A stretch of 11,655 nucleotides of DNA, from the NCBI GenBank assembly GCA_011523445.1, contig WTGT01000273.1:1-11655 (forward strand), given 5' to 3'. Positions 1 through 6,606 of this stretch are shown here, in pieces (the first letter of the stretch is position 1; each line of letters begins with the position of its first letter). The position numbers were made by a program, and so were the translations under genes. The stretch is from Paracoccaceae bacterium (GTDB taxonomy: Bacteria; Pseudomonadota; Alphaproteobacteria; Rhodobacterales; Rhodobacteraceae). The notes under the pieces were generated by a model. It worked only from the letters and a program-made list of their open reading frames with translations. It did no database searches and was not told the DNA's origin.

Positions 1-71
1 ATCTGTTTGAAGGCTGAATGAAAAGCTAATGGAAAAAATTAGCGGGAATCACTGTGCTTTCAACTAATTGC

Positions 72-101
72 TTGACAAGTTAATTTATTTTGTTGCATTT
101 T
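72..101 (+). promoter_or_regulatory. Possible promoter of the betaine ABC operon
   Basis: A perfect TTGACA -35 box lies at 72-77. The only -10 candidate at suitable spacing (18 bases) is the weak CATTTT at 96-101, in an AT-rich stretch. It is the best promoter candidate in the 159 bases before the first gene, and no terminator or other gene is visible there. A small stem (GCTAAT at 25-30 pairing with ATTAGC at 38-43, loop of 7) lies further upstream with no assigned role. The weak -10 would suit an activated or osmotically controlled promoter, but that is inference. Confidence 0.35.
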
Positions 102-149
102 GAATTTCCTTCGTATTTTCGAAGGTTATATTAATTTTGACATTTTTTT

Positions 150-154
150 GGAGG
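150..154 (+). promoter_or_regulatory. Shine-Dalgarno site fixing the start of the binding-protein gene
   Basis: GGAGG lies 5 bases before the ATG at 160. It decides between this start and an in-frame upstream codon at 100. Starting at 100 would place 20 non-signal residues in front of a clean signal peptide, so 160 is preferred. Confidence 0.85.
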
Positions 155-159
155 AAACA

Positions 160-1116
160 ATGAGAAAAATTTTAGCTGCGTCAGTGGCCATTTCCATGGG
201 AATGGGGGTTGCCGGCGCATCAAAGGCTGCCGATATTGTTATCGGTACACCGAACTGGCCTTCGGTCCAGATTACCGGAGAAATCCTCAAAGTGATTATT
301 GAAGACAATATTGGCCTTGAGGTTGAAATTCAAACCGGGACAAACCCAATCGTTTTTGAAGCCATGGATAAGGGAGCCATGCATGCACATCCTGAAGTTT
401 GGATTCCCAACCAAAATAATCTCCATAACACATTTGTGAATGAAAAGGGTACGGTTACCCGAAATGAGCACGGTGTTAAGGGATTCCAGGCAATGTGCGT
501 ACATAAATCGGTAGCTGATGAATATGGTATAACCAGTATTTATGATCTGACCGATCCATCAAATGCTGATCTCTTTGATACCAATGGTGACGGCCGTGGT
601 GAAATCTGGATTGGTGCACCGGGTTGGGCTTCAACAAACATCGAAAGAATTAAAGCCAAGTCTTATGGCTATGACCAAACGTTGGATCTGGTTGAAATGG
701 ATGAGACTTTGGCCTATGCCAATTTTCAAACTGCAATAGAACAAGACCAGCCTTGGGTAGGATTCTGTTATGGTCCACATTACCTGTTTGCGATCCATGA
801 TTTGCATGTTCTGGAAGAACCCCCTTATGATGAGGCACAGTGGAATATTATCCAACCCACTGACGATCCGGCTTGGCTTGAAAAATCAAGTGCACCGGTA
901 GCTTGGGAGGATGCTTCTCTCCATCTTTATTATCCAGTGTCATTGGAAAGTGATTATCCGGATGTCGCTTCCCTATTTGCCAATATGAAGCTTGATAGCG
1001 ATTCAGTTGCCGAAATGATCAAGGTCGTGGTGATTGATGGGGTTGAAATGTCCGATTTTGCAAGCCAATGGGTTGCTGACAACCAAGACAGAGTCATTGA
1101 TTGGTTAAGTAACTAA
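160..1116 (+). CDS. Glycine betaine/proline-type ABC transporter, substrate-binding protein (OpuAC/ProX family)
   Basis: This is the periplasmic binding protein of an osmolyte importer, 318 residues from the ATG at 160. Residues 1-23 form a signal peptide: the basic start MRK, a hydrophobic stretch, and an Ala-Ser-Lys-Ala cleavage region before ADIVIG. Aromatic residues spaced as in the quaternary-amine binding family are visible: W33 in PNWPS, W81 in EVWIPN, W150 and W156 in WIGAPGW, W199 and Y204/Y208 in WVGFCYGPHY. Such residues usually build the cation-pi cage for the trimethylammonium group. A DTNGDGRGE stretch at residues 140-148 resembles a dockerin/EF-hand calcium loop. The ATPase and permease genes follow on the same strand. 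Family assignment is firm; the exact ligand (glycine betaine, proline betaine, choline, or another) cannot be read from the sequence, so no symbol is given. Confidence 0.9.
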   Translation: MRKILAASVAISMGMGVAGASKAADIVIGTPNWPSVQITGEILKVIIEDNIGLEVEIQTGTNPIVFEAMDKGAMHAHPEVWIPNQNNLHNTFVNEKGTVTRNEHGVKGFQAMCVHKSVADEYGITSIYDLTDPSNADLFDTNGDGRGEIWIGAPGWASTNIERIKAKSYGYDQTLDLVEMDETLAYANFQTAIEQDQPWVGFCYGPHYLFAIHDLHVLEEPPYDEAQWNIIQPTDDPAWLEKSSAPVAWEDASLHLYYPVSLESDYPDVASLFANMKLDSDSVAEMIKVVVIDGVEMSDFASQWVADNQDRVIDWLSN

Positions 1117-1127
1117 ATCGGATTATC

Positions 1128-1146
1128 TTGACTATAACCAAGTCAA
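1128..1146 (+). other. Short intergenic stem-loop between binding-protein and ATPase genes
   Basis: TTGACT at 1128-1133 pairs with AGTCAA at 1141-1146 around a 7-base loop, within the 48-base gap. There is no T-run, so it is not a standard terminator. In ABC operons such stems often protect the upstream binding-protein message from 3' decay so that more binding protein is made than ATPase. That role here is inference, and a 6-bp stem can arise by chance. Confidence 0.3.
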
Positions 1147-1164
1147 TTGTAGGGTAAACAGATT

Positions 1165-2199
1165 ATGAACGAGAGCGTGATCAAACTGGACAATGTCTGG
1201 AAAATCTTTGGTGAACAATCCATGGCTGCCATGGAAGCAATCAAGGAGAGAGGAATTTCCAAACCGGAAGTCCTGTCGGAATTTGGTTGCGTTGTTGGTG
1301 TTCAAAAAGCCACTTTTGAAGTATCAAAAGGGGAAATCTTTTGTATCATGGGCCTTTCTGGTTCCGGGAAATCCACACTGGTTCGCCACGTAAATCGGCT
1401 CATTGAACCTACATCTGGAAAAATTGAAGTGTTGGGCAGGGAAGTTGGTTCCCTGTCCAATACCGAACTCAGAGAAATGCGAGCCATGCAAATGGGCATG
1501 GTATTCCAGCACATGGCGCTGCTTCCACATAGATCTGTCAGGGATAATGTGGCTTATCCCCTTGAGATACGAAATATTCCTAAATCAAAGAGATGGGCCA
1601 TATCGGACCACGCTCTCGCATTGGTTGATTTAGTTGGCTATGAAGATCGATTGCCTCGTGAGCTTTCTGGAGGAATGCAGCAGCGTGTGGGTATTGCCCG
1701 AGCTCTGGCCTCCGATCCTGAGATTTTGTTGATGGACGAACCATTTTCTGCTTTGGATCCACTCATCAGGCTACAATTGCAAGACCAATTCAAGGCTTTG
1801 GTAGCTGAACTTCAAAAGACCACCTTGTTCATTACCCACGATTTGGATGAAGCCATCCGAATTGGCCACAGAATTGCCATCATGAAGGATGGTGCCATAG
1901 TACAAATCGGTACCGCTGAAGAAATTGTGATGAACCCGGCAGATGAATATGTCCGGGAATTCGTGCAGGGAATCTCGAAATTAAAACTTGTTAAAGCTCA
2001 TTCCATCATGGAACCCATCGAAAGTTATCAAGGAAATCTGGAAGGTGCTCCTGTGGCTGATCATAAGGCTGACCTTGACCAGATTATTGATCTCGCTGTG
2101 GATACTGACTTGCCAGTCATTATTACAGATGGTGGCAACAGGGTGGGCTTGATAACCAAACCTCGCCTATTACGAGGAATTCAAGGAGGAAAAGAATGA
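1165..2199 (+). CDS. Glycine betaine/proline-type ABC transporter, ATP-binding protein (ProV/OpuAA family)
   Basis: This is the cytoplasmic ATPase that powers the importer, 344 residues. Every ABC motif is visible: Walker A GLSGSGKST at residues 63-71, Q-loop Q115, signature LSGGMQQR from residue 168, Walker B ILLMDEP at 187-193 with catalytic E192, and switch histidine H225 in THDLDEA. Residues 1-50 carry the N-terminal extension typical of ProV/OpuAA before the P-loop. The C-terminal ~55 residues (QIIDLAVDTDLPVIITDGG and onward) resemble a single CBS repeat rather than the full pair, so the family's regulatory tail looks shortened. An AGGG sequence lies about 10 bases before the ATG. The stop codon overlaps the permease start as ATGA (2196-2199), which implies translational coupling. 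Confidence 0.93.
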   Translation: MNESVIKLDNVWKIFGEQSMAAMEAIKERGISKPEVLSEFGCVVGVQKATFEVSKGEIFCIMGLSGSGKSTLVRHVNRLIEPTSGKIEVLGREVGSLSNTELREMRAMQMGMVFQHMALLPHRSVRDNVAYPLEIRNIPKSKRWAISDHALALVDLVGYEDRLPRELSGGMQQRVGIARALASDPEILLMDEPFSALDPLIRLQLQDQFKALVAELQKTTLFITHDLDEAIRIGHRIAIMKDGAIVQIGTAEEIVMNPADEYVREFVQGISKLKLVKAHSIMEPIESYQGNLEGAPVADHKADLDQIIDLAVDTDLPVIITDGGNRVGLITKPRLLRGIQGGKE

Positions 2200-3791
2200 C
2201 ACCTTCGGCTGACGAACAGAATACTGGAATAAGTGTCAAGGCTGCCTCTGATATAGAGATCGATCACGAACAGCTTGATAAATCCATTGCAGATTTTGTT
2301 GAAAACAACCCGGGATATTATCAGGACGCCTTTCACAAAGTCCACGCCGCAACGACATCTTTACCGAATACCTTTAACTGGGCTGCTGCAATATTAGGGC
2401 CCATATGGGGTGGATTCCGAGGCGTTTGGGGCATTTTCTGGGGATTCCTTATTCTGGAAATGATTGTCTGGGTACAAATGGGTCGGGGAATCTGGGGAAG
2501 CCCAGGGGCAAGATTCGAAGAACGTGCGGAAGCTCAGCTTGCCAGGGCTGATGGTTTCAGGAAGCAAGCGGAAGAAGCTCTGGCGGCAGGGGAAGATGCA
2601 AGCCGCTATGAAAAACTGGTAGAAAACATGACCCTCGCCGCCGAACGGAGCATGGCCGAAGCTCAAGCTTTAAATGATGGTAAAATCTTTGTCCTTTTAA
2701 CGGGATTGGCTTTTTTCCTTCTGGTTAAGCTTGTACAGGGTTTTTATGCGGATAGAATATATGAAAGACAGTATTCCAGATGGCGAATTGATCCCGAAGG
2801 AACTGAATCAGGGGTCAAGGCTAGAAACCTGGTTTTGTCATTGGCCTTGGTTGTCCTCATAGCCCCCTTAACCATTTACAAGTTCACCGTGGAAAGTCCT
2901 TTCGAATTGCTTAATGAATTCCCTGAAAAGGAAATCAGCGCCTATTTTCTGGAAGGTGAAAATGATACTTTCTATACAAATACAGCCAATTGGCTTGAAG
3001 ATAGAATTGATGCTACTGCCGTGGCAGGACAAGGGATATTTGATGGACTGACTGCTGGTGTGAGATCCATTCTTGAAGCCATGACGCTGGCCCTGATCGT
3101 TACTCCTTGGCCGGTTGTAATGGTGGTTGTTTGTGTGATTGCATGGCGAGCGGCTGGACCAAGGGTTTCCATTTTTACCGGTGCCGCTTTGGCGTATATA
3201 GCCCTGCTGGGCTATTGGGAAGTTTCCATGGAAACGGTCGCCTTGGTTGGTGCTGCCGTGTTTTTGTGTGTAGTCATTGGGATACCCTTGGGAATTTGGT
3301 TTGGAAAATCCCAAAGGGCGTATAAGATTGCCGAACCGGTCCTTGACCTAATGCAGACCCTACCTGCCTTTGTATATTTGATTCCGATTATTGCCTTTTT
3401 TGGGACTGGAAACCCACCTGGTATTCTGGCAACCATTATATTCGGGATGCCCCCGGTCATCAGATTGACTGCATTGGGAATGAGAGGTGTACCAAAAACA
3501 ATTATTGAGGCTGCCGAAGCATTCGGTGCATCGAAGAACCAGTTGTTGCGGGATGTCGAAATTCCCCTTGCTTTACCTTCAATAATGACTGGAGTAAACC
3601 AGACCATCCTCATGTGCCTTTCAATGGTGGTCATTATATCACTGATTGGCGGTGGTGGTCTCGGACAGGAAATACTTCTTGCCCTGCAATATGCAGCCAA
3701 GGGTCCTGGATTACTTGGTGGATTTGCCATCTTGCTGTGCGCAATGGTTATTGACAGAATAGTTCAGGGAGCATTTCGTAGGGAAGCCTGA
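2196..3791 (+). CDS. Glycine betaine/proline-type ABC transporter permease (ProW-like) with long N-terminal DUF2628-like and coiled-coil extension
   Basis: This is the membrane subunit of the importer, 531 residues, much longer than OpuAB (~280) or ProW (~350). The transport domain occupies roughly residues 290-531 and holds the ATPase-contacting EAA loop (EAAEAFGA from residue 438, with IPLALP at 456-461). The first ~230 residues are extra. A stretch around 58-100 (FNWAAAILGPIWGG, then a hydrophobic run) resembles the membrane module DUF2628. A charged, Ala/Glu-rich segment at ~105-160 looks like a helical hairpin or coiled coil, and membrane segments follow at ~163-183 and ~211-230. Residues ~231-290 are a polar loop, probably periplasmic. 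The start codon overlaps the ATPase stop by four bases. I see no frameshift or internal stop, so the extension is part of the protein. The job of the extension is unknown. Confidence 0.9.
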   Translation: MTPSADEQNTGISVKAASDIEIDHEQLDKSIADFVENNPGYYQDAFHKVHAATTSLPNTFNWAAAILGPIWGGFRGVWGIFWGFLILEMIVWVQMGRGIWGSPGARFEERAEAQLARADGFRKQAEEALAAGEDASRYEKLVENMTLAAERSMAEAQALNDGKIFVLLTGLAFFLLVKLVQGFYADRIYERQYSRWRIDPEGTESGVKARNLVLSLALVVLIAPLTIYKFTVESPFELLNEFPEKEISAYFLEGENDTFYTNTANWLEDRIDATAVAGQGIFDGLTAGVRSILEAMTLALIVTPWPVVMVVVCVIAWRAAGPRVSIFTGAALAYIALLGYWEVSMETVALVGAAVFLCVVIGIPLGIWFGKSQRAYKIAEPVLDLMQTLPAFVYLIPIIAFFGTGNPPGILATIIFGMPPVIRLTALGMRGVPKTIIEAAEAFGASKNQLLRDVEIPLALPSIMTGVNQTILMCLSMVVIISLIGGGGLGQEILLALQYAAKGPGLLGGFAILLCAMVIDRIVQGAFRREA

Positions 3792-3897
3792 TTGGGGACA
3801 ATTCTTTACAGTCAGGTAGGTCAATTTTCATCATCGAGTAGCAATCTGAGTTCGGGGTTCCACTAAACAACGATCGCGGGTATGGTTGCCGCTCTTA

Positions 3898-3934
3898 CTT
3901 GCCGTTATTTAAAAGCTAAAAGATAATCGGCAAG
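3898..3934 (+). repeat. Imperfect inverted repeat at the broken edge of higB
   Basis: CTTGCCGTTAT at 3898-3908 is the reverse complement of ATAATCGGCAAG at 3923-3934 except for one extra base in the right arm; the loop is AT-rich (3909-3922). The right arm encodes the DNRQG part of the HigB-like remnant, while the left arm is in sequence unlike HigB. This could be a terminator-like hairpin for the upstream permease, but no T-run follows. It could also be the scar of a template-switch event that disrupted higB. Confidence 0.6.
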
Positions 3935-4044
3935 GGCAATATTCATTACGCATCAATGACCCATGGCGAATCTGCTTTGTCAGGGCTCCAAATGGACCAG
4001 CTAATGTTGAAATCGTTGATTATCATTTAAAGAAACAACCATGA
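3913..4044 (+). pseudogene. higB: Remnant of a HigB/RelE-like toxin gene (C-terminal part only)
   Basis: Reading codons from 3913 gives KLKDNRQGQYSLRINDPW, then RICFVRAPNGPANVEIVDYH, then LKKQP and a stop at 4042-4044. This matches the well-known C-terminal half of HigB-family mRNA interferases (…LKGDR.GQYSIRINDQWRICF…VEIVDYH). The stop overlaps the higA start as ATGA, exactly as in an intact higBA operon. The upstream half is missing: an in-frame TAA lies at 3910-3912, and a full ~92-residue toxin would have to begin inside the permease gene. A possible further fragment, GVPLNN at 3854-3871 in another frame, may be part of the same decayed gene. No plausible start codon with a ribosome site gives a complete toxin, so it is very probably inactive. 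Confidence 0.8.
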
Positions 4045-4337
4045 CCATTAACCTGCTCAAAGATCCTCTTCATCCCGGGGAAGTCTTAAATGAACTCTAT
4101 CTCAAGCCTCTGGGCCTGAGTGCTCCGGCCTGTGCCAGACGGCTGGGTGTTCCCCGGTCCCGTATTGAAAGGCTGGTCAAGGGGATCACAACAATGACAC
4201 CTGACACGGCCTTCCGCTTGGCTTATCTTTTCGACACATCACCGATTTACTGGATGAACATGCAGACCAATTACTCCATGGCCAAAGCCGCCGGAACGAT
4301 TGACATATCTGCCATCAAGCCACTGGTATCGGCCTGA
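4041..4337 (+). CDS. higA: HigA-family antitoxin / addiction-module antidote protein (XRE helix-turn-helix)
   Basis: This is a 98-residue DNA-binding protein that in intact modules binds the HigB toxin and represses its own operon. The family opening LKDPLHPGEVLNELYLKPLGLS is visible (NLLKDPLHPGEVLNE, then LYLKPLGLS). The helix-turn-helix lies at about residues 24-48 (SAPACARRLGVPRSRIERLV), and the family segment MTPDTAFRLAYLFDTSP follows, then WMNMQTNY. The length is normal and the frame is intact. Its start overlaps the stop of the HigB remnant, so translation was once coupled; there is only a poor ribosome site of its own (AAAGAAACAACC). With the toxin broken, it is now an orphan antitoxin, perhaps retained as a regulator or as protection against related toxins elsewhere. 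The 179 bases after it, up to the end of comE, hold no supported gene or strong terminator. Confidence 0.92.
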   Translation: MTINLLKDPLHPGEVLNELYLKPLGLSAPACARRLGVPRSRIERLVKGITTMTPDTAFRLAYLFDTSPIYWMNMQTNYSMAKAAGTIDISAIKPLVSA

Positions 4338-4516
4338 CCACTGCCCGTTTTTCCTCCCTTTTGGGAATTTGCGTCCAGGTGTCATTACCAAGGGCCTTGA
4401 CCCTGCAAGAAAATAATCATACCCATGATAGGATGATCAGGTTGAATCAGCTCCTGGATTCCCTGACAATCGATAACTTGGAACAAATGCAAACCAGGTT
4501 TTGGTCGAATGTCAGG

Positions 4517-5080
4517 TTAGCTGTTGAGTTCCCTGATCTGGTTTGAAAACCTGTTGGCTATGTTTACTGGATCATCATCAATAACCGAAACGTTGACATT
4601 TCCAGGCTGACACTTGCTGATGATTATCGTCATTTTTCCTGATGTTATAGCCTTCTCAAGCTCAGTGGCTGTCTCCTCGGCAGAACATTCAACCACATTA
4701 CGACACCCACACGCCTTGGCCACCTCTGTCAGGGATGTTGCCATACCGGCATAGGTGGGCTGATCACCAGTTGATCCATAACTTCCGTTATCAACAATCA
4801 ACAGAACAAAATTATCGGCTGGATTGTTGGCTATTGTCGACAGGGTAGCCAAATTAGTCAGTACAGAACCATCCCCATCGATTGCAATGACAGGTTGGTC
4901 CTGAACCAGTGCCACACCCAAACCAATGGATGAGCATAACCCCATCGTACCCAACATGTAGAAATTGGAAGGTTGGTCGAGTAATTGGTAAAGTTCCTGG
5001 GAAGGTGAACCAATGTTGCAAACGACAAGCCTGTCCTTCAGGATTGGTGCTATTGTTTTTAATATATCGTACCTAATCAT
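4517..5080 (-). CDS. comE: Sulfopyruvate decarboxylase, beta subunit
   Basis: This is the thiamine diphosphate-binding subunit of sulfopyruvate decarboxylase, which forms sulfoacetaldehyde and CO2 (187 residues). The ThDP/Mg motif is clear: GDGS from residue 69 (IAIDGDGSVLTNLATLS), ending near DNGSYG (D97-N98). The cofactor-domain segment LGTMGLCSSIGLGVAL (43-58) is typical of ThDP decarboxylases. I choose ATG at 5080 over an in-frame TTG at 5095 because GGAG lies 9 bases upstream and the ATG overlaps the comD stop as ATGA (5077-5080). A phosphonopyruvate decarboxylase would be the main alternative, but those are usually one ~380-residue chain; the split short subunits beside a sulfolactate-type dehydrogenase favour ComE. 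It is the last gene of the slcC-comDE set. Confidence 0.87.
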   Translation of the reverse strand: MIRYDILKTIAPILKDRLVVCNIGSPSQELYQLLDQPSNFYMLGTMGLCSSIGLGVALVQDQPVIAIDGDGSVLTNLATLSTIANNPADNFVLLIVDNGSYGSTGDQPTYAGMATSLTEVAKACGCRNVVECSAEETATELEKAITSGKMTIIISKCQPGNVNVSVIDDDPVNIANRFSNQIRELNS

Positions 5081-5583
5081 GATGCTGAACTCCAAAAAGA
5101 TGCATCTGCAAGAATTGCCACAGGTTTTTTACACATCTGGGAATGTTGCAGGATACCATCAAGACTATTTACCTGTTCAGCCTTGGTGAAATGGTAATAG
5201 GGAATGTTTAATTGTTGAAGCAACGGTTTTGTATGGATGGCCATTTCAACTTGGCAGGCAACCTTTTCACCCACTTCACCGCGATAGCTGATAAGCATGG
5301 GCAAAGGTATATGGTAGTATTGTATCAAGGTCACCAGAGAATTTATGGCAACTCCCAGAGCTGTATTCTGCATGATTATCGCTGATCTGGTTCCGCCAAG
5401 ATATGCTCCGGCACACAGACCCATACCTTCATCCTCCTTGTTGGAGGGAATATGATAAATTTCCTCGTGGTTATCCACCAACTCAATAACCCCGGCAAGT
5501 TGCTTGCACGGGACCGAGGTAATGAAACCTATTTTATTTCTTACAAGGCTATCCAGTATGGCCTTATCTGTCGTTGTGGGCAT
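5077..5583 (-). CDS. comD: Sulfopyruvate decarboxylase, alpha subunit
   Basis: This is the partner of ComE, supplying the pyrimidine-binding half of the ThDP site (168 residues). It shows the ComD pattern: an N-terminal helix then FITSVPCKQLAGVIE, followed by SNKEDEGMGLCAGAYLGG (47-64), where E50 or E52 is the likely cofactor-activating glutamate, then IIMQNTALGVAINSL. I start it at the ATG at 5583 (MPTTTDKAIL); a TTG at 5640 would add 19 residues unlike the family and overlap slcC. The Shine-Dalgarno site before 5583 is weak (AAGAAAG region), which fits coupling to slcC 34 bases upstream. The stop overlaps the comE start by four bases, consistent with equal production of the two subunits. 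Confidence 0.86.
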   Translation of the reverse strand: MPTTTDKAILDSLVRNKIGFITSVPCKQLAGVIELVDNHEEIYHIPSNKEDEGMGLCAGAYLGGTRSAIIMQNTALGVAINSLVTLIQYYHIPLPMLISYRGEVGEKVACQVEMAIHTKPLLQQLNIPYYHFTKAEQVNSLDGILQHSQMCKKPVAILADASFWSSAS

Positions 5584-5617
5584 ATAATCCGTTCTTTCTT
5601 TTTGATGAATTCCGAAT

Positions 5618-6541
5618 TTAGTGATCAAGAAGACAACCAAGAACCTTTTCAGCTATCATTTTACTTACACGATAGTTGGATTCTTTTGTTACACCAGCAA
5701 TATGTGGGGTCAGGATCAGGTTGTTCAATCCTGAAAACTTTTTTCCCTCATCTTTATCCAAGGGTTCTTTCTCAAAAACATCAAGTGCAGCACCTCCCAA
5801 TTTACCAGACTTCAGTGCCTCGATCAGGGAGTCCTCTTCAACTACCCCTCCCCGGGATGTGTTGATGATTATGGAACCGACTTTACATTTGTTTATAAAT
5901 ACCCGATCAATCAGGTGAAATGTCTTTTCAACCAAAGGAACATGAATGCTTATAACATCAGAGGTACTAGCAAGTTCATCCATTTCGACGGGTTTCACAC
6001 TGGTCCATAAATCATCATCGGGACTTACAAAGGGGTCATGAGCCTGGACATCCATACCCAGGCTCAGGGCTTTTGCTGCCGTCTTGCGACCGATTGCTCC
6101 CAATCCTAAAAGGCCGAGTCTCTTGTTGGAGATTTCCGAACCAATACATTCGGTTCTGTTCCAACTTCCTGCAATCACTGAGGCCTTTTCCCCATAGGCA
6201 CCCCTCAATAGAATCATGGCCGTACCAATTACATACTCGGCCACGCTTTCGATATTGGCACCTATAGCCGGAAAAACAGGAATGTTTCTGGCTTCACATG
6301 ATGTCACATCTATATTGTCCAGTCCTATTCCCAAACGACCTATGCATTTCAGATTGGGTCCATGCGACAGCAATTCTGCATCAACGATTGTCTTGTTTCG
6401 AACGATCAATGCCTCAACGGGTTTAATCGCTTCCAATAACCTTCCCTTGTCTTCAGCCAGTGAGATATCATAAACTGTAGAATGTTGCTCGGAAAGGGAA
6501 TCGACAACAGATTCATCCATAAATTCGGTAATCAGAATCAT
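5618..6541 (-). CDS. slcC: D-2-hydroxyacid dehydrogenase, probable (S)-sulfolactate dehydrogenase
   Basis: This is an NAD-dependent dehydrogenase of the D-isomer 2-hydroxyacid family, 307 residues. The nucleotide fold motif GLGAIG is at 146-151 with acidic D169 after the second strand, pointing to NAD(H). The catalytic set is complete: R230 in NTSRGG, E259 in DVFEKEP, H280 in TPHIAG. The opening EFMDE, the GRLGIGLDNID segment and the TPHIAGVTKESNYRVS end look like the SlcC enzyme described from Chromohalobacter salexigens, which oxidises (S)-sulfolactate to sulfopyruvate. The best support is the gene order: the next two genes on the strand encode the enzyme that consumes sulfopyruvate. A general phosphoglycerate- or glyoxylate-type dehydrogenase remains possible from sequence alone. 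No good ribosome site is visible before the ATG. Cytoplasmic. Confidence 0.78.
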   Translation of the reverse strand: MILITEFMDESVVDSLSEQHSTVYDISLAEDKGRLLEAIKPVEALIVRNKTIVDAELLSHGPNLKCIGRLGIGLDNIDVTSCEARNIPVFPAIGANIESVAEYVIGTAMILLRGAYGEKASVIAGSWNRTECIGSEISNKRLGLLGLGAIGRKTAAKALSLGMDVQAHDPFVSPDDDLWTSVKPVEMDELASTSDVISIHVPLVEKTFHLIDRVFINKCKVGSIIINTSRGGVVEEDSLIEALKSGKLGGAALDVFEKEPLDKDEGKKFSGLNNLILTPHIAGVTKESNYRVSKMIAEKVLGCLLDH

Positions 6542-6580
6542 GATGGTTTAAATATATTCAGGAAATCAGGTCAGGAGTGA

Positions 6581-6606
6581 TTGGGGGTTCCGAGGATCAA
6601 CCCCAA
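6581..6606 (-). other. Stem-loop at the dnaJ stop, in the dnaJ-slcC gap
   Basis: On the minus strand TTGGGGTT pairs with AACCCCCAA (one bulged C) around a 9-base loop; the first arm overlaps the dnaJ stop codon. No T-run follows, so it is a poor intrinsic terminator. It may reduce read-through or mark a processing/stability boundary between dnaJ and slcC. The gap is only 55 bases, and no convincing -35/-10 pair for slcC is seen within it. Confidence 0.45.

Noticed and set aside
3212..3730. Minus-strand open frame of 172 codons
   Set aside because: It lies wholly opposite the conserved permease domain with its EAA loop; a shadow of that gene.
3785..3820. Terminator after the permease gene (CCTGATT…AGTCAGG)
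   Set aside because: The stem is only about 7 bp with a mismatch and a long loop, and no T-run follows directly.
4361..4546. Plus-strand open frame of 61 codons after higA
   Set aside because: It overlaps the 3' end of comE, has no ribosome site and resembles no known family; chance frame in an intergenic gap.
6581..6606. Intrinsic terminator for dnaKJ
   Set aside because: The stem is real but lacks a following T-run on the minus strand, so it is listed only as a stem-loop.
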